The notes below the pieces were generated by a model that worked only from the letters and a program-made list of their open reading frames with translations, ran no database searches and was not told the DNA's origin. From Shimia abyssi (GTDB lineage: Bacteria; Pseudomonadota; Alphaproteobacteria; Rhodobacterales; Rhodobacteraceae), in NCBI RefSeq assembly GCF_003014475.1, contig NZ_PYGJ01000001.1:248001-312000 (forward strand): 64,000 nucleotides of DNA. Reading direction: 5' to 3'. This document shows, in pieces, positions 28,041-37,798 of the stretch. Every line of letters begins with the position of its first letter. Positions within the stretch are counted from its first letter, which is position 1. Both the position numbers and the translations under genes were made by a program.

Positions 28041-30053
28041 CTACTCCGCCGCAATTTTCTGATTGGCACGCGCTTTTGCTGCTGCGGACAGTTCCGCCAT
28101 CAGCTCAGACGCCCGCGCAATCGGGTTTGTCAGGTAGAAATCGTCCACAGCCGCGCGGAACGCACCCTTGCCCAGTTCCTTGACCTCAAGCGGCTTCCAG
28201 TCATTGTCCGGCACCCGGTCAATCTTGGCCAGATGCGGGACTTCGGCCACCAACGCTTTGCGCAATTGTGCAAGGCTGTCATAACCCAGCGTCGCGCCCA
28301 GCTCTGCACTCAGCGCGCGCAGGATCGCCCAGTTTTCCTTGGCCTCACCCGGTGCAAACCCGGCGCGCATCGCCAGTTGCGGACGCCCTTCGGTGTTCAC
28401 AAACAGCCCGTTTTCCTCGGTATAGGCCGCAGCAGGCAGGATCACGTCGGCGCGGTGCGCACCCCGGTCACCATGGCTGCCTTGGTAAATAACAAACGGG
28501 CCGTCCCCAATCTCGACCTCGTCGGCCCCCAGATTAAAGACCACCTCGGCCCCCTCCAGCGCGGCAGACATGCCGCCCGCCGTCACCGCACCCACATCCA
28601 GCGCGCCAACGCGGCTCGCCGCCGTGTGCAGCAACAGCATTTTGCCGCCCAGCTTGTCGGTCAGAGCCATCGCCTGTGCAATCACGGCCTCGGCATCGCC
28701 TTCACTCAGCGCGCCTTGACCCACAATAACAACGGCATCGTCGGTGGCGCTGGCGTTGCCCACAAGGTTGTTCAACGGAATACGGCCCGGACCCACAAAA
28801 TTGTAGTCATAGGTCAAATCCATGCCCTTGGGCCCGACAACCGTAACGTCGGCCCCATTTGCCCACGCCTTGCGGATACGCGCGTTCAACACCGGTGCTT
28901 CAACGCGCGGGTTGGTGCCGATCAGATAGATCGCCTTGGCCGTATCAACATCTTCAATTGCGGCATTGCCCACATAGGCCGAGCGGTTGTCTGTTGGCAG
29001 TGGCGCGCCATTGGTGCGGCACTCAATGTTGCCCTCTTGACCCTCAACCAGTTGTTTCAGCGCAAAAATCGCCTCAACCGGGGCCAAATCCCCAACCAGC
29101 GCAGCAACCTTCTTGCCCTTCATCGCCCCTGCGGCAGCCGCCAGCGCTTCACCCCAGCTTGCAGGCTTCAGCTTGCCGTCAACACGCACATAAGGGCGGT
29201 CCAGTCGTTGGCGGCGCAGCCCGTCCCAGACAAACCGTGTCTTGTCCGAAATCCACTCTTCGTTCACGCCATCATGGTTACGTGGCAAAACGCGCATCAC
29301 TTCGCGCCCCTTCGTATCCACGCGGATATTGCTGCCAAGCGCGTCCATCACGTCGATGGTTTCGGTCTTGCTCAGCTCCCAAGGGCGAGCCGTAAACGCA
29401 TAAGGCTTGGACGTCAGCGCACCCACCGGACACAGGTCAATGATATTGCCCTGCAAATTGCTATCCAGCGTCTGGTTCAGATAGCTGGTGATCTCCGCAT
29501 CTTCGCCACGTCCTGTCTGGCCCATCTGTGTGATGCCCGCGACCTCGGTGGTGAAACGCACGCAGCGCGTACAGGAAATACAGCGCGTCATGGTGGTCGA
29601 CACCAGCGGCCCCAGATCAAGATCATCCACCGCGCGCTTGGCTTCCTTAAACCGCGTGTCCGAAATGCCATAGGCCATGGCCTGATCCTGCAAATCACAC
29701 TCGCCACCCTGATCGCAGATCGGGCAATCCAGCGGGTGGTTGATCAGCATGAACTCCATCACGCCTTCGCGCGCCTTATTGACCATGGGCGAGTTGGTTT
29801 TCACCACCGGTGGTTGGCCTTCGGGACCGGGTCGCAAATCGCGTACCTGCATCGCACAGGACGCTGCCGGTTTGGGTGGGCCACCCACAACCTCGACAAG
29901 ACACATGCGACAATTGCCGGCAATCGACAGGCGCTCGTGATAACAGAACCGCGGGATCTCGACCCCGGCCTCTTCACAAGCCTGGATCAGGGTCATCGCG
30001 CCCTCGACCTCGACTTCATTGTCGTCGATGATGATCTTGCGTAGGTCAGACAT
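28041..30053 (-). CDS. nuoG: NADH-quinone oxidoreductase subunit G
   Basis: The 670-residue NuoG is the largest peripheral subunit. The N-terminal ferredoxin-type domain holds 2Fe-2S ligands ([20 protein letters not shown]), followed by the His-ligated 4Fe-4S region ([18 protein letters not shown]) and two more Cys groups ([11 protein letters not shown]). The C-terminal part is the degenerate molybdopterin-enzyme-like domain. Length is normal for alphaproteobacteria, which lack the extra N7 cluster insertion of E. coli. It ends eight bases before the 27616 lipoprotein gene. Confidence 0.97.
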   Translation of the reverse strand: MSDLRKIIIDDNEVEVEGAMTLIQACEEAGVEIPRFCYHERLSIAGNCRMCLVEVVGGPPKPAASCAMQVRDLRPGPEGQPPVVKTNSPMVNKAREGVMEFMLINHPLDCPICDQGGECDLQDQAMAYGISDTRFKEAKRAVDDLDLGPLVSTTMTRCISCTRCVRFTTEVAGITQMGQTGRGEDAEITSYLNQTLDSNLQGNIIDLCPVGALTSKPYAFTARPWELSKTETIDVMDALGSNIRVDTKGREVMRVLPRNHDGVNEEWISDKTRFVWDGLRRQRLDRPYVRVDGKLKPASWGEALAAAAGAMKGKKVAALVGDLAPVEAIFALKQLVEGQEGNIECRTNGAPLPTDNRSAYVGNAAIEDVDTAKAIYLIGTNPRVEAPVLNARIRKAWANGADVTVVGPKGMDLTYDYNFVGPGRIPLNNLVGNASATDDAVVIVGQGALSEGDAEAVIAQAMALTDKLGGKMLLLHTAASRVGALDVGAVTAGGMSAALEGAEVVFNLGADEVEIGDGPFVIYQGSHGDRGAHRADVILPAAAYTEENGLFVNTEGRPQLAMRAGFAPGEAKENWAILRALSAELGATLGYDSLAQLRKALVAEVPHLAKIDRVPDNDWKPLEVKELGKGAFRAAVDDFYLTNPIARASELMAELSAAAKARANQKIAAE

Positions 30054-30056
30054 GAC

Positions 30057-30461
30057 TCACTTCGCCCTCAAATACACGCCGATCGCGCTGTTACGTTCAA
30101 TCTCCGCACGCCCCAGCGTACAGTAGCCTTCGGTGTCCCCCACGGCGACACCCTTGTGCTTCAACCACGCCTCGCCACGCTTGCGCATCAGGTCTTTCTC
30201 TTCGTCAGACTTGATAAAGGCGCGGATCTCGGCCTCGGTATACCCCAGCGCCTTGGCAGCCCGCCCCAGCGCCCAAAGCTCGTTCACGCCACGCAGCTTG
30301 CGAAACGACAGGCCCGGACAGGCCTCAGAAATCTCATAGGCCACCAACCCGTAGTAAAGCCGGTTGTTCAAATCCTGAACCTCACGCAGCGGCGGTTTGG
30401 CAGAAGCCAGCCCAGCAGTAGCAAGCGTCGCGGCAATAGCGGATGTCAAAAACACTTTCAT
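30057..30461 (-). CDS. Small exported protein, DUF5333-like, in the nuo operon
   Basis: The 134-residue protein begins MKVFLTSAIAATLATAGLASA, a clear Sec signal peptide with cleavage near residue 21. The mature part (PPLREVQDLNNRLYYGLVAYEI onward) is helical and charged, with two Cys (SEACPG and GYCTLG) that could pair. It resembles the Rhodobacterales-restricted DUF5333 proteins, recalled from memory and not checked. AAAGGAG five bases before the ATG fixes the start at 30461. It ends three bases before nuoG; a 103-base gap with a hairpin lies upstream. Confidence 0.72.
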   Translation of the reverse strand: MKVFLTSAIAATLATAGLASAKPPLREVQDLNNRLYYGLVAYEISEACPGLSFRKLRGVNELWALGRAAKALGYTEAEIRAFIKSDEEKDLMRKRGEAWLKHKGVAVGDTEGYCTLGRAEIERNSAIGVYLRAK

Positions 30462-30481
30462 CAGAACACTCCTTTGGAACA

Positions 30482-30500
30482 CGCAGACAACGTGTCTGCG
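30482..30500 (-). other. 8-bp stem-loop ahead of the DUF5333-like gene in the nuo operon
   Basis: CGCAGACA and TGTCTGCG flank three bases, giving a perfect hairpin 21 bases upstream of the start codon. No U-tract follows, so a processing site, transcript-stability element or operator for an internal promoter is more likely than a terminator. Confidence 0.5.
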
Positions 30501-30564
30501 CTGTTCACACAAGGGAATGCGCGCTTTGATAGGCAATAACAGCCGCGATATGTTGCCCACTGCG

Positions 30565-30927
30565 TCACGGACGGCAGTATCCTTCAAAGTTAATCTCATC
30601 ATCGCTCGGGATGATACCTTCATCGTCGGGGCCAAAAACCCAATCGATCTTCGACGTCCCATATTGCGCGATGCAATAGCTCACACCGGCATGGCGCCCG
30701 GCTTCCTTTGCACCGTCAAAATCCTGGCTCACCTTTTTGACCGTCACGGTGAAATGGTCTCGTTCTTCCTTGGACACCTTTTCGGCGCGCGACTGAAAGA
30801 AAAATCCATTGAACGACACAGCATCCTTGCGATTACGCGCACAGGCCGACAGGGCCGTGGCCGCCACCAACAGGCAAACCACGCCGATGCGCATCTTTCT
30901 GCCAGAGTTATTCACTGCCACGCTCAC
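30565..30927 (-). CDS. Small putative lipoprotein of unknown function between nuoF and nuoG
   Basis: The 120-residue frame opens with GTG six bases after the nuoF stop; an ATG at 30894 is also possible and would give MRIGVVCLLVAATALSAC, a classic lipoprotein signal. The mature part is hydrophilic (RNRKDAVSFNGFFFQSRAEK) with two more Cys. I do not recognise the family. The resemblance in design to the 27616 lipoprotein (short lipoprotein, odd Cys pair, nuo context) is notable. Confidence 0.7.
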   Translation of the reverse strand: MSVAVNNSGRKMRIGVVCLLVAATALSACARNRKDAVSFNGFFFQSRAEKVSKEERDHFTVTVKKVSQDFDGAKEAGRHAGVSYCIAQYGTSKIDWVFGPDDEGIIPSDDEINFEGYCRP

Positions 30928-30933
30928 GTTTCC

Positions 30934-32229
30934 CTACTCCGCCGCCATCGCGCCCATGCGGCCCGTTTTTTGCGCTTTGATGCGGTCTTCAATCTCTTCA
31001 CGGAAGTTGCGGATCAGGCCCTGAATCGGCCAAGCCGACGCATCTCCCAGCGCACAGATCGTGTGCCCTTCGACCTGTTTGGTCACATCAAACAGCATGT
31101 CGATCTCTTCCAGCTCGGCCTCGCCACGCACCAATCGGTCCATGACGCGCATCATCCAACCCGTACCTTCGCGACATGGCGTACACTGACCACAGCTTTC
31201 GTGTTTGTAGAATTTGCTCAACCGCCAGATCGCCTTGATAATGTCGGTCTGCTTGTCCATGACAATCACCGCCGCCGTACCAAGGCTCGATCCAACATCG
31301 CGCAGCGCGTCAAAATCCATCACCGCATCGCGCATGTTCTCGCCGCGCACACAGGGCACCGAAGATCCGCCGGGAATGACAGCCAACAAATTGTCCCAGC
31401 CGCCGCGAATGCCACCGCAATGTCGCTCGATCAGCTCTTCAAAGCTGATCGACATTTCCTCTTCGACCACACAGGGCGTGTTCACATGGCCCGAAATGCC
31501 AAAAATCTTGGTGCCCGCATTGTTGGGGCGACCAAAGCTCGCAAACCATTCCGGTCCACGACGCAGGATGGTGGGTACAACAGCAATGGATTCCACGTTG
31601 TTCACCGTGGTCGGACATCCATAAAGCCCCGCCCCCGCCGGAAATGGCGGCTTCATGCGCGGCATCCCCTTTTTGCCCTCAAGACTTTCCAGCAGCGCGG
31701 TTTCCTCACCACAGATATAGGCCCCGGCCCCGTGATGCAGGAACACATCAAAATCCCAGCCCGATCCAGCGGCATTCTTGCCGATCATGCCCGTGTCATA
31801 GGCTTCGTCAATCGCCGCCTGCAAAGCCTCGCGCTCGCGGATGTATTCACCACGGATGTAGATATAGCAGGTATGCGCATTCATCGCGAAAGACGCGATC
31901 AGCGCGCCCTCGATCAGCGTATGCGGATCATGGCGCATGATCTCGCGGTCTTTACAGGTGCCGGGTTCGGATTCATCCGCGTTGATCACCAGATACGCCG
32001 GGCGCCCGTCGCTCTCTTTGGGCATGAACGACCACTTGAGACCGGTCGGAAAGCCCGCCCCGCCCCGACCACGCAGGCCCGACGCCTTCATCTTGTCGAT
32101 GATGGCACCGCGCCCCTCTTGGATGATCTTGGCCGTGCCATCCCAATGACCTCGCGCAATCGCACCTTTCAGCGTGCGATCATGCATGCCGTAAAGGTTC
32201 GTAAAGATACGGTCCTGATCTTTGAGCAT
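30934..32229 (-). CDS. nuoF: NADH-quinone oxidoreductase subunit F (NADH/FMN/4Fe-4S)
   Basis: The 431-residue NuoF binds NADH, FMN and cluster N3. The NADH/FMN motif [16 protein letters not shown] and the cluster motif [13 protein letters not shown] with a later Cys in HTICALGDA are present. The ATG at 32229 begins [14 protein letters not shown] and has AAGGG seven bases before it; it lies four bases after the stop of the DUF5337-like gene. The alternative ATG at 32244 overlaps that gene and lacks a proper site. Confidence 0.97.
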   Translation of the reverse strand: MLKDQDRIFTNLYGMHDRTLKGAIARGHWDGTAKIIQEGRGAIIDKMKASGLRGRGGAGFPTGLKWSFMPKESDGRPAYLVINADESEPGTCKDREIMRHDPHTLIEGALIASFAMNAHTCYIYIRGEYIREREALQAAIDEAYDTGMIGKNAAGSGWDFDVFLHHGAGAYICGEETALLESLEGKKGMPRMKPPFPAGAGLYGCPTTVNNVESIAVVPTILRRGPEWFASFGRPNNAGTKIFGISGHVNTPCVVEEEMSISFEELIERHCGGIRGGWDNLLAVIPGGSSVPCVRGENMRDAVMDFDALRDVGSSLGTAAVIVMDKQTDIIKAIWRLSKFYKHESCGQCTPCREGTGWMMRVMDRLVRGEAELEEIDMLFDVTKQVEGHTICALGDASAWPIQGLIRNFREEIEDRIKAQKTGRMGAMAAE

Positions 32230-32233
32230 CCCG

Positions 32234-32458
32234 TTACCCTTCATCTTTCTGACGCGCGCGCCAGATCTGGTAGATGTTGACCAACGCCCAGATCAGCGCA
32301 GCCATTGCAGCGAAATCGAACAAAAGCGCATAGCGCCCTGGCAATCCCGCCTGTTTTCCCAAAAACTGAGCCGCCATCCAGATCAGCATGGTTCCGGCAA
32401 TCACAAGGGCAACCGTGCGCCCCCGTTTTGCCTGCTGATCGTTCTGCTCAGTCTTCAT
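32234..32458 (-). CDS. Small two-helix membrane protein (DUF5337-like) between nuoE and nuoF
   Basis: The 74-residue product has two hydrophobic helices, [20 protein letters not shown] and [21 protein letters not shown], with a charged N-terminus and a basic end. It resembles the small DUF5337 proteins of Rhodobacterales (recalled, not checked). It is packed between nuoE (three bases) and nuoF (four bases), so it may help assemble or anchor complex I. No enzymatic motif is seen. Confidence 0.75.
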   Translation of the reverse strand: MKTEQNDQQAKRGRTVALVIAGTMLIWMAAQFLGKQAGLPGRYALLFDFAAMAALIWALVNIYQIWRARQKDEG

Positions 32459-32461
32459 CTC

Positions 32462-33739
32462 TTAGTCCTCGTAGACGCCACCCTTGGCGACGCGCTTTGA
32501 AAACTCTGTTTCTTTTCCGGCGGCCAATGTCTTGGCCTGTTCAACCCAGCCATCGCGTTCGATCCGCCCCTTGAACGACAGCTTGTCGTCCATCTCGGCA
32601 ATGTCATCCGCCCCCCAAGCCGCAATCTGGGCAAAGGTGGTCACACCAGCGGCATGCAGCTTTTCTTCCAGCTTGGGACCAACGCCTTTGAGCTGTTTCA
32701 GATCATCCGGTGCGGCGGGTGTTGCTACGGCGGGTGCCTCCTCGGTCGCTTGCGCGCCCTCCTCGGCCGTGTCGCCCTCGTATTTCCACTCGCCTTTCTT
32801 CTCGGCCAGCTCGGCCTCGCCGGGCAGTGCGGTGGACGGCTTGATCACCGGCTTCGCAGGTGCTTCTGCTGCGGGCGCAGCTTTGACCGGTTCGGCTTTA
32901 GCGGGCTCAGGGGCCTTTTCAACAGGCTTTTCAACCTTCTTGGCCTCTTCCGCTTGTTTCACAGCTGGTTTGGGCGCGGGCGGCTCGGCTGGCGGGTTGG
33001 CCTCGGCCTCGCGACCAGCCACCTTGCCGTCCGCGTCCACCCAAGGGGTGCGCAGCGGCACTTCGGTGCCATCAATCCGCTTGATCGTATCACCAATATC
33101 CTTGGCCAGCTGCACCGACGCGTTAAACTGCGTGTGCCCGCTGTCATATTCCTTGAGACTGGTCAGCCCGCTCAGCGGCTCGGACGCATACCGCCCGTTC
33201 TGCGGACCCGGCGTCTGCACCTTGCCAGCCGCCATCTCGTCCAGCATCGCGGCAAACCCTTCGGCGGTCAGATCCTCAAAGTAATCCTTGCCGATCTGTG
33301 CCATCGGCGCATTGGTACACGCGCCCAGACACTCAACCTCTTCCCAGGAAAACTTGCCATCCGCCGACAATTCATGCGGCTTGCCAGCAATCTTGTCCTT
33401 GCACACCGCAATCAGATCTTCGGCCCCACAGATCATGCAAGACGTCGTCCCGCAAATCTGGATATGCGCCACCGACCCAACCGGTTGCATCTGGAACATA
33501 AAGTAGAACGACGCCACCTCAAGCACACGGATATAGGCCATGCCCAACAGGTCCGCGACATATTCCAGCGCCGGCTTGCTCAGCCAGCCCTCCTGCTCCT
33601 GCGCTCGCCACAACAGCGGGATTACCGCGCTGGCCTGACGCCCCTCAGGATACTTGGTAATCTGCCCTTCAGCCCAGGCCTGATTGGCAGGCGTATAGGC
33701 AAAGCTTTCGGGTTGTTCGTGATACAGACGACGAAGCAT
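32462..33739 (-). CDS. nuoE: NADH-quinone oxidoreductase subunit E with C-terminal helix-hairpin-helix extension
   Basis: Residues 1 to about 200 are a normal thioredoxin-like NuoE with the N1a 2Fe-2S ligands (CGTTSC and ECLGAC). Ordinary NuoE ends near 160-240 residues; this one has 425. A Pro/Ala/Lys/Glu-rich disordered linker (about 240-344) leads to residues 345-425, which contain a helix-hairpin-helix-like motif ([26 protein letters not shown]). Similar long NuoE proteins occur in Rhodobacterales. The extension usually serves nucleic-acid or protein contacts elsewhere; its role in complex I is unknown. The start overlaps the nuoD stop (TAATG). Confidence 0.95.
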   Translation of the reverse strand: MLRRLYHEQPESFAYTPANQAWAEGQITKYPEGRQASAVIPLLWRAQEQEGWLSKPALEYVADLLGMAYIRVLEVASFYFMFQMQPVGSVAHIQICGTTSCMICGAEDLIAVCKDKIAGKPHELSADGKFSWEEVECLGACTNAPMAQIGKDYFEDLTAEGFAAMLDEMAAGKVQTPGPQNGRYASEPLSGLTSLKEYDSGHTQFNASVQLAKDIGDTIKRIDGTEVPLRTPWVDADGKVAGREAEANPPAEPPAPKPAVKQAEEAKKVEKPVEKAPEPAKAEPVKAAPAAEAPAKPVIKPSTALPGEAELAEKKGEWKYEGDTAEEGAQATEEAPAVATPAAPDDLKQLKGVGPKLEEKLHAAGVTTFAQIAAWGADDIAEMDDKLSFKGRIERDGWVEQAKTLAAGKETEFSKRVAKGGVYED

Positions 33740-34965
33740 TAGCGGTCGATCTCCCCAAACACGATATCAATGGTGCCAATAATCGCGGCCACGTCGGCCA
33801 ACTGGTGGCCACAGGTGATGTGATCAAGCGATTGCAGGTGCATATAGCCCGGCGCGCGCAGCTTGGCGCGATACGGCCGGTTGGTGCCATCGCCGACGAT
33901 ATACACCCCAAATTCCCCTTTGGGTGCCTCCACACAGGCGTAAACCTCGCCCTCAGGCACGTGAAACCCTTCGGTATAAAGTTTGAAGTGATGGATCAGC
34001 GCTTCCATCGAGGTTTTCATCTCGCCGCGCTTAGGCGGGCTCAGCTTACCGCGTGTCATCACGTCGCCGGTGGCTTCGCGCAGCTTCACAATCGCCTGTC
34101 GGATAATGTTGGTCGACTCGCGCATCTCGGCCAAGCGCATCAGATAGCGATCATAACAATCGCCATTCTTGCCCACCGGCACCTTAAAATCGAACTCATC
34201 GTAACACTCATAGGGTTGCGAGCGGCGCAAATCCCATGCCAGCCCTGTCGAGCGCAGCATGACACCGGAATAACCATGCTCCAGCGCCGTATCCACGTCC
34301 ACCACCGCAATATCCACATTGCGCTGTTTGAACACGCGGTTCTCGGTCAGCAGTGTTTCGATGTCATCCAGAATTTCAGGGAAGCCAAGCGCCCATTCCT
34401 CGATATCGTCCAACAGCGCATCGGGCAGATCCTGATGCACACCACCGGGGCGGAAATAGTTCGAGTGCAAACGCGCACCGCAAGCCCGCTCGTAAAAGAT
34501 CATCAGCTTTTCGCGTTCTTCGAACCCCCAGAGGTTCGGCGTCAGCGCGCCAACATCCATCGCCTGCGAACACACGTTCATCAGGTGGTTCAGCACCCGG
34601 CCAATCTCGGAATATAGCACCCGGATCAACGAGCCACGACGCGGCACCTCGGTGCCGGTCATCTTTTCAATCGCCAGACACCACGCATGTTCCTGATTCA
34701 TCGGCGCCACGTAATCAAGGCGATCAAGATACGGCAGGTTCTGCAAATAGGTGCGGCTCTCCATCAGCTTTTCGGTGCCGCGATGCAAGAGACCCACATG
34801 CGGGTCACAGCGCTCTACGATCTCGCCGTCCAGTTCAAGCACCAGACGCAGCACGCCGTGTGCCGCCGGGTGCTGCGGGCCAAAGTTGATGTTGAAGTTG
34901 CGGATCTTCTGTTCGCCAGACAGCGCATCGGTGCTGCCGTCATCATATCTGGAGCCGTCCATCAT
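33739..34965 (-). CDS. nuoD: NADH-quinone oxidoreductase subunit D
   Basis: The 408-residue NuoD is the 49-kDa-type quinone-site subunit descended from hydrogenase large subunits. The quinone-site motif [14 protein letters not shown] with its key His is present, as are [11 protein letters not shown] and the C-terminal DIVFGEIDR. Its own start is preceded by AGTAAGGGACG, and it follows the NTF2-like gene by six bases. Confidence 0.97.
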   Translation of the reverse strand: MMDGSRYDDGSTDALSGEQKIRNFNINFGPQHPAAHGVLRLVLELDGEIVERCDPHVGLLHRGTEKLMESRTYLQNLPYLDRLDYVAPMNQEHAWCLAIEKMTGTEVPRRGSLIRVLYSEIGRVLNHLMNVCSQAMDVGALTPNLWGFEEREKLMIFYERACGARLHSNYFRPGGVHQDLPDALLDDIEEWALGFPEILDDIETLLTENRVFKQRNVDIAVVDVDTALEHGYSGVMLRSTGLAWDLRRSQPYECYDEFDFKVPVGKNGDCYDRYLMRLAEMRESTNIIRQAIVKLREATGDVMTRGKLSPPKRGEMKTSMEALIHHFKLYTEGFHVPEGEVYACVEAPKGEFGVYIVGDGTNRPYRAKLRAPGYMHLQSLDHITCGHQLADVAAIIGTIDIVFGEIDR

Positions 34966-34971
34966 CGTCCC

Positions 34972-35352
34972 TTACTCCTCTTCGTCCAGCCGGGCCGCTG
35001 TGCGAAACACTTTTGTAAGCAATTTCCATGCGCCATCGACCTGCACAAATCCCAAATGATCCTCGTAACGCAGAGGCGGCACATCGACCCACAGATGTAC
35101 CCGCGCAATTGGGCCAGCCACGTCAATGGACAGGACCTCAAACGATGCATCGCCCTTGAATGCGGTGCGGCCACGCACGCGTTCAAGGTAGCTCGCTTTG
35201 TCCCAAAACGTCTCGCCATGCTCTTCAACCAGCGTCATCTGAAAGCGCTCGTGACACATCTCTTCAAAGACATCCGCCCGCGCAAAATAGACCGCTTCGC
35301 CATATTCCACGGCACGAGCCAAAACGCCCTGATATGCGGAAACGCCGCTCAC
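34972..35352 (-). CDS. NTF2-like (putative lumazine-binding type) protein between nuoC and nuoD
   Basis: The 126-residue protein fits the cone-shaped NTF2-like fold: N-terminal helices ([21 protein letters not shown] begins the first), then strands with [21 protein letters not shown] and [13 protein letters not shown], the latter being typical of the putative lumazine-binding group. No catalytic Asp/His set is evident. It overlaps nuoC by four bases, splitting nuoC from nuoD, which are often adjacent or fused. A structural or assembly role in complex I is possible. Confidence 0.75.
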   Translation of the reverse strand: MSGVSAYQGVLARAVEYGEAVYFARADVFEEMCHERFQMTLVEEHGETFWDKASYLERVRGRTAFKGDASFEVLSIDVAGPIARVHLWVDVPPLRYEDHLGFVQVDGAWKLLTKVFRTAARLDEEE

Positions 35353-35954
35353 TTCGCCTCCCCCTTCTCATCACCCGGCAGGATGTATTCCGCACCCTCC
35401 CACGGCGACATGAAATCAAACTGGCGATAATCCTGTGGCAGCGACACGGGTTCATACACCACGCGCTTCTGAACCTCGTCATAGCGCACTTCGGTATAAC
35501 CCGTGGTCGGGAAATCCTTGCGCAGCGGGTGCCCACGGAAACCATAGTCCGTCAGCAAACGACGCAGGTCCGGGTGGTCGGTAAAGATAATCCCGAACAT
35601 GTCGAACGTTTCGCGCTCCGGCCAGTTGGCACAAGGGTGCACAGATGTGATCGACGGCACCATCTCGTCTTCGCGAATGGCCACGCGAAGGCGGATGCGA
35701 TGGTTTTGATACATCGACAATAGGTGATACACGACCGTAAACCGTTTGGGACGTTCGGGATGATCCACCGCCGTAATGTCCACAAGGGTCGAGAATTTGC
35801 AGGTCGGGTCGTTTTTCAGAAACTCGACAAACTCGGTAAAATGACCCAGAGTCACGTCCATATTCAACTCGCCAAAGCTGACATCCCAGCCTAGCACGCA
35901 ATCGGGGCGTTTGAGCTCGATATGCGCGCCCAGTTCCTTAAGTGCTTCGCTCAT
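35349..35954 (-). CDS. nuoC: NADH-quinone oxidoreductase subunit C
   Basis: The 201-residue NuoC is the 30-kDa-type subunit. The signature [20 protein letters not shown] followed by [17 protein letters not shown] is present. It overlaps nuoB by four bases and the NTF2-like gene by four. Confidence 0.96.
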   Translation of the reverse strand: MSEALKELGAHIELKRPDCVLGWDVSFGELNMDVTLGHFTEFVEFLKNDPTCKFSTLVDITAVDHPERPKRFTVVYHLLSMYQNHRIRLRVAIREDEMVPSITSVHPCANWPERETFDMFGIIFTDHPDLRRLLTDYGFRGHPLRKDFPTTGYTEVRYDEVQKRVVYEPVSLPQDYRQFDFMSPWEGAEYILPGDEKGEAK

Positions 35955-36475
35955 CTTTCAATCGTCCCCGTGCGACGGATCTTGCGTTGCAACTGCATGA
36001 TCCCATAGAGCAGCGCCTCTGCGGTGGGCGGGCAGCCGGGCACATAGATGTCCACCGGCACGATCCGGTCACATCCGCGCACAACACTATAGGAATAGTG
36101 GTAATACCCGCCGCCATTGGCACAGGATCCCATCGAGATCACATAGCGCGGCTCTGGCATCTGGTCATACACTTTGCGCAGTGCCGGAGCCATCTTGTTG
36201 GTCAGCGTCCCGGCCACGATCATCACGTCCGACTGGCGCGGGCTGGCACGCGGCGCGGTACCAAACCGCTCAAGGTCATAACGTGGCATCGAGGTATGGA
36301 TCATCTCGACCGCGCAGCACGCCAGACCAAAGGTCATCCAATGCAAAGATCCGGTGCGGCCCCAGTTGATCAGGTCCTCAGCGGTTGTCAGCAAAAAACC
36401 CTTGTCCTGCAATTCGCGGTTCAGCGCCTGTGTGGCCACTTCCTTGTCCGCACCCGCCGTATTGGCTCCGGTCAT
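35951..36475 (-). CDS. nuoB: NADH-quinone oxidoreductase subunit B (cluster N2)
   Basis: The 174-residue NuoB holds the terminal 4Fe-4S cluster N2: the adjacent Cys pair in [10 protein letters not shown], then [11 protein letters not shown] and [11 protein letters not shown]. The start chosen is the ATG at 36475 ([11 protein letters not shown]), which overlaps the nuoA stop as TGATG; two upstream ATGs in the nuoA tail lack ribosome binding sites. This also matches the N-terminus of related Rhodobacter proteins. Confidence 0.96.
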   Translation of the reverse strand: MTGANTAGADKEVATQALNRELQDKGFLLTTAEDLINWGRTGSLHWMTFGLACCAVEMIHTSMPRYDLERFGTAPRASPRQSDVMIVAGTLTNKMAPALRKVYDQMPEPRYVISMGSCANGGGYYHYSYSVVRGCDRIVPVDIYVPGCPPTAEALLYGIMQLQRKIRRTGTIER

Positions 36476-36840
36476 CACTCCCATTCCAGGGCCCCTTTCT
36501 TCCACTCATAGGCAAAGCCGATGGTCAAAACGCCCAGGAACACCATCATCGACCAGAACCCGACCATCGAGATGTCCTTGAATCCGACGGCCCAAGGGAA
36601 CAGAAAGGCGATCTCGAGATCGAAAATGATGAATAGGATCGACACAAGGTAGAACCGGACATCAAATTTCATGCGCGCATCGTCAAAGGCATTGAAACCG
36701 CACTCGTACGCACTCACCTTCTCTGGGTCGGGGTTGCGAACGGCAAAGACAACAGCTGCAAGGATAAAAACCAGGCCGAGCGCAATGGCGACGGCCAAGA
36801 AGATGATTATTGGGAAATATTCCCTGAGCATCTCTTCCAC
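36475..36840 (-). CDS. nuoA: NADH-quinone oxidoreductase subunit A
   Basis: The 121-residue NuoA has three membrane helices and the loop motif [26 protein letters not shown], with the conserved Cys that is exposed when complex I is deactivated. The start is GTG with AAAGGAG seven bases upstream; an ATG three codons later lacks such spacing. It is the first gene of the 17-kb nuo operon. Confidence 0.96.
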   Translation of the reverse strand: MEEMLREYFPIIIFLAVAIALGLVFILAAVVFAVRNPDPEKVSAYECGFNAFDDARMKFDVRFYLVSILFIIFDLEIAFLFPWAVGFKDISMVGFWSMMVFLGVLTIGFAYEWKKGALEWE

Positions 36841-37306
36841 GGGGTAGCTCCTTTCGTGCGCGGATCAAGCGCGCAGTCAAATGGCTGGACAGATTAAAAC
36901 GGGTTTACCTCTGCCCCTTGTCGGGGTCAACCAAGCGCAAACAGTTGAAAGCTTCGGGATGCGATTAAATTATCCTTTGCGCCCAATTATATAGGCAAAT
37001 GCGCCATTGAACTGCGGCAATCGGTCGGACTTCAAATATTCGAATGAACTCGCATCTGTAGCTATCCCACTCAGAGAATCTCCAACCACCGGTTAATCGA
37101 GGAAATCAGTCAACCTTTCTGAGTGTTGGTCAACGCAGCAATTCTAAGGTCGGTAATCACCGCGCCACGTGCTCGCGATTTTGCGCCGACCATTTGCCAA
37201 AGCTACCTCCGCGGGGGGCAAAACCGGTTGGCGTGTTCCCAATTGACCGCGCCGTCACACGCAGCCACTAGCAAACAGCCCGGCGCCGTGGACCAAGGGC
37301 GTCACA
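36841..37306 (-). promoter_or_regulatory. Non-coding region upstream of nuoA with a candidate promoter
   Basis: About 466 bases without a convincing gene. On the minus strand a perfect TATAAT lies at 36986-36991, about 145 bases before the nuoA start, with only a weak -35 (CAGTTC). CCCC-TTGTC-GGGG forms a small hairpin at 36914-36926. The part from 37100 to 37300 shows nothing clear; it includes the downstream flank of the VOC gene. Confidence 0.4.
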
Positions 37307-37723
37307 CTAACCGTCGCGCCCCGGCTCATCTGGATTGCTCGAAAACAATGCAATCTTGTTGCCCTGAGGGTCGCGCAAATAGCCAACATAAAATCGTGGC
37401 CCGTAATTGTCGCGAAACCCCGGCTGCCCCTCATCCGCGCCTCCTGCGGCAAGGGCAGCGGCGTGCAAGTCGCGCACCTCTTGCTGTGTGTGCGCCTCAA
37501 ATGCCACCATCGCGCCATTCCCAGCCGAGGCCGGACGCCCGTCAAACGTGGGCTTCACGTAAAAATCCGGTAATTCCGGCGTCTGTCCCGGCGCAACCGG
37601 CAGCGCAAAGCTCAGGCCCTCAGCGCCTTCGTCCACCCCATATCCAAGCGCAGGCAAAAACGCGGTGTAAAACCGTTTTGCCCGCGCAATATCATCCGCC
37701 CCTACTGTGACATAGGCAATCAT
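37307..37723 (-). CDS. VOC-family (glyoxalase/dioxygenase fold) protein
   Basis: The 138-residue protein has the paired beta-alpha-beta-beta-beta layout of VOC proteins: it begins MIAYVTVGADDIARAKRFYTA, and ends DNYGPRFYVGYLRDPQGNK with a metal-type Glu/His position unclear. It could be a glyoxalase-like enzyme or a resistance protein. It lies downstream of the leucine operon, 75 bases after the hydratase stop, and may be co-transcribed. Confidence 0.8.
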   Translation of the reverse strand: MIAYVTVGADDIARAKRFYTAFLPALGYGVDEGAEGLSFALPVAPGQTPELPDFYVKPTFDGRPASAGNGAMVAFEAHTQQEVRDLHAAALAAGGADEGQPGFRDNYGPRFYVGYLRDPQGNKIALFSSNPDEPGRDG

Positions 37724-37798
37724 AACGCGCTTTCTTTGTTCATATGTCTGACCTCAGGTATGACAAACAGCATCACCCGCCAACGAAAACTAACCCGC

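Noticed and set aside
28233..30044. 603-codon open frame on the plus strand opposite nuoG
   Set aside because: It mirrors nuoG in the complementary frame, has no ribosome binding site or recognisable domain, and its Arg/His-rich composition is typical of antisense shadows in GC-rich DNA.
30397..32280. 627-codon open frame on the plus strand opposite nuoF
   Set aside because: It is antisense to nuoF and neighbouring genes, which are certain; no domain is visible.
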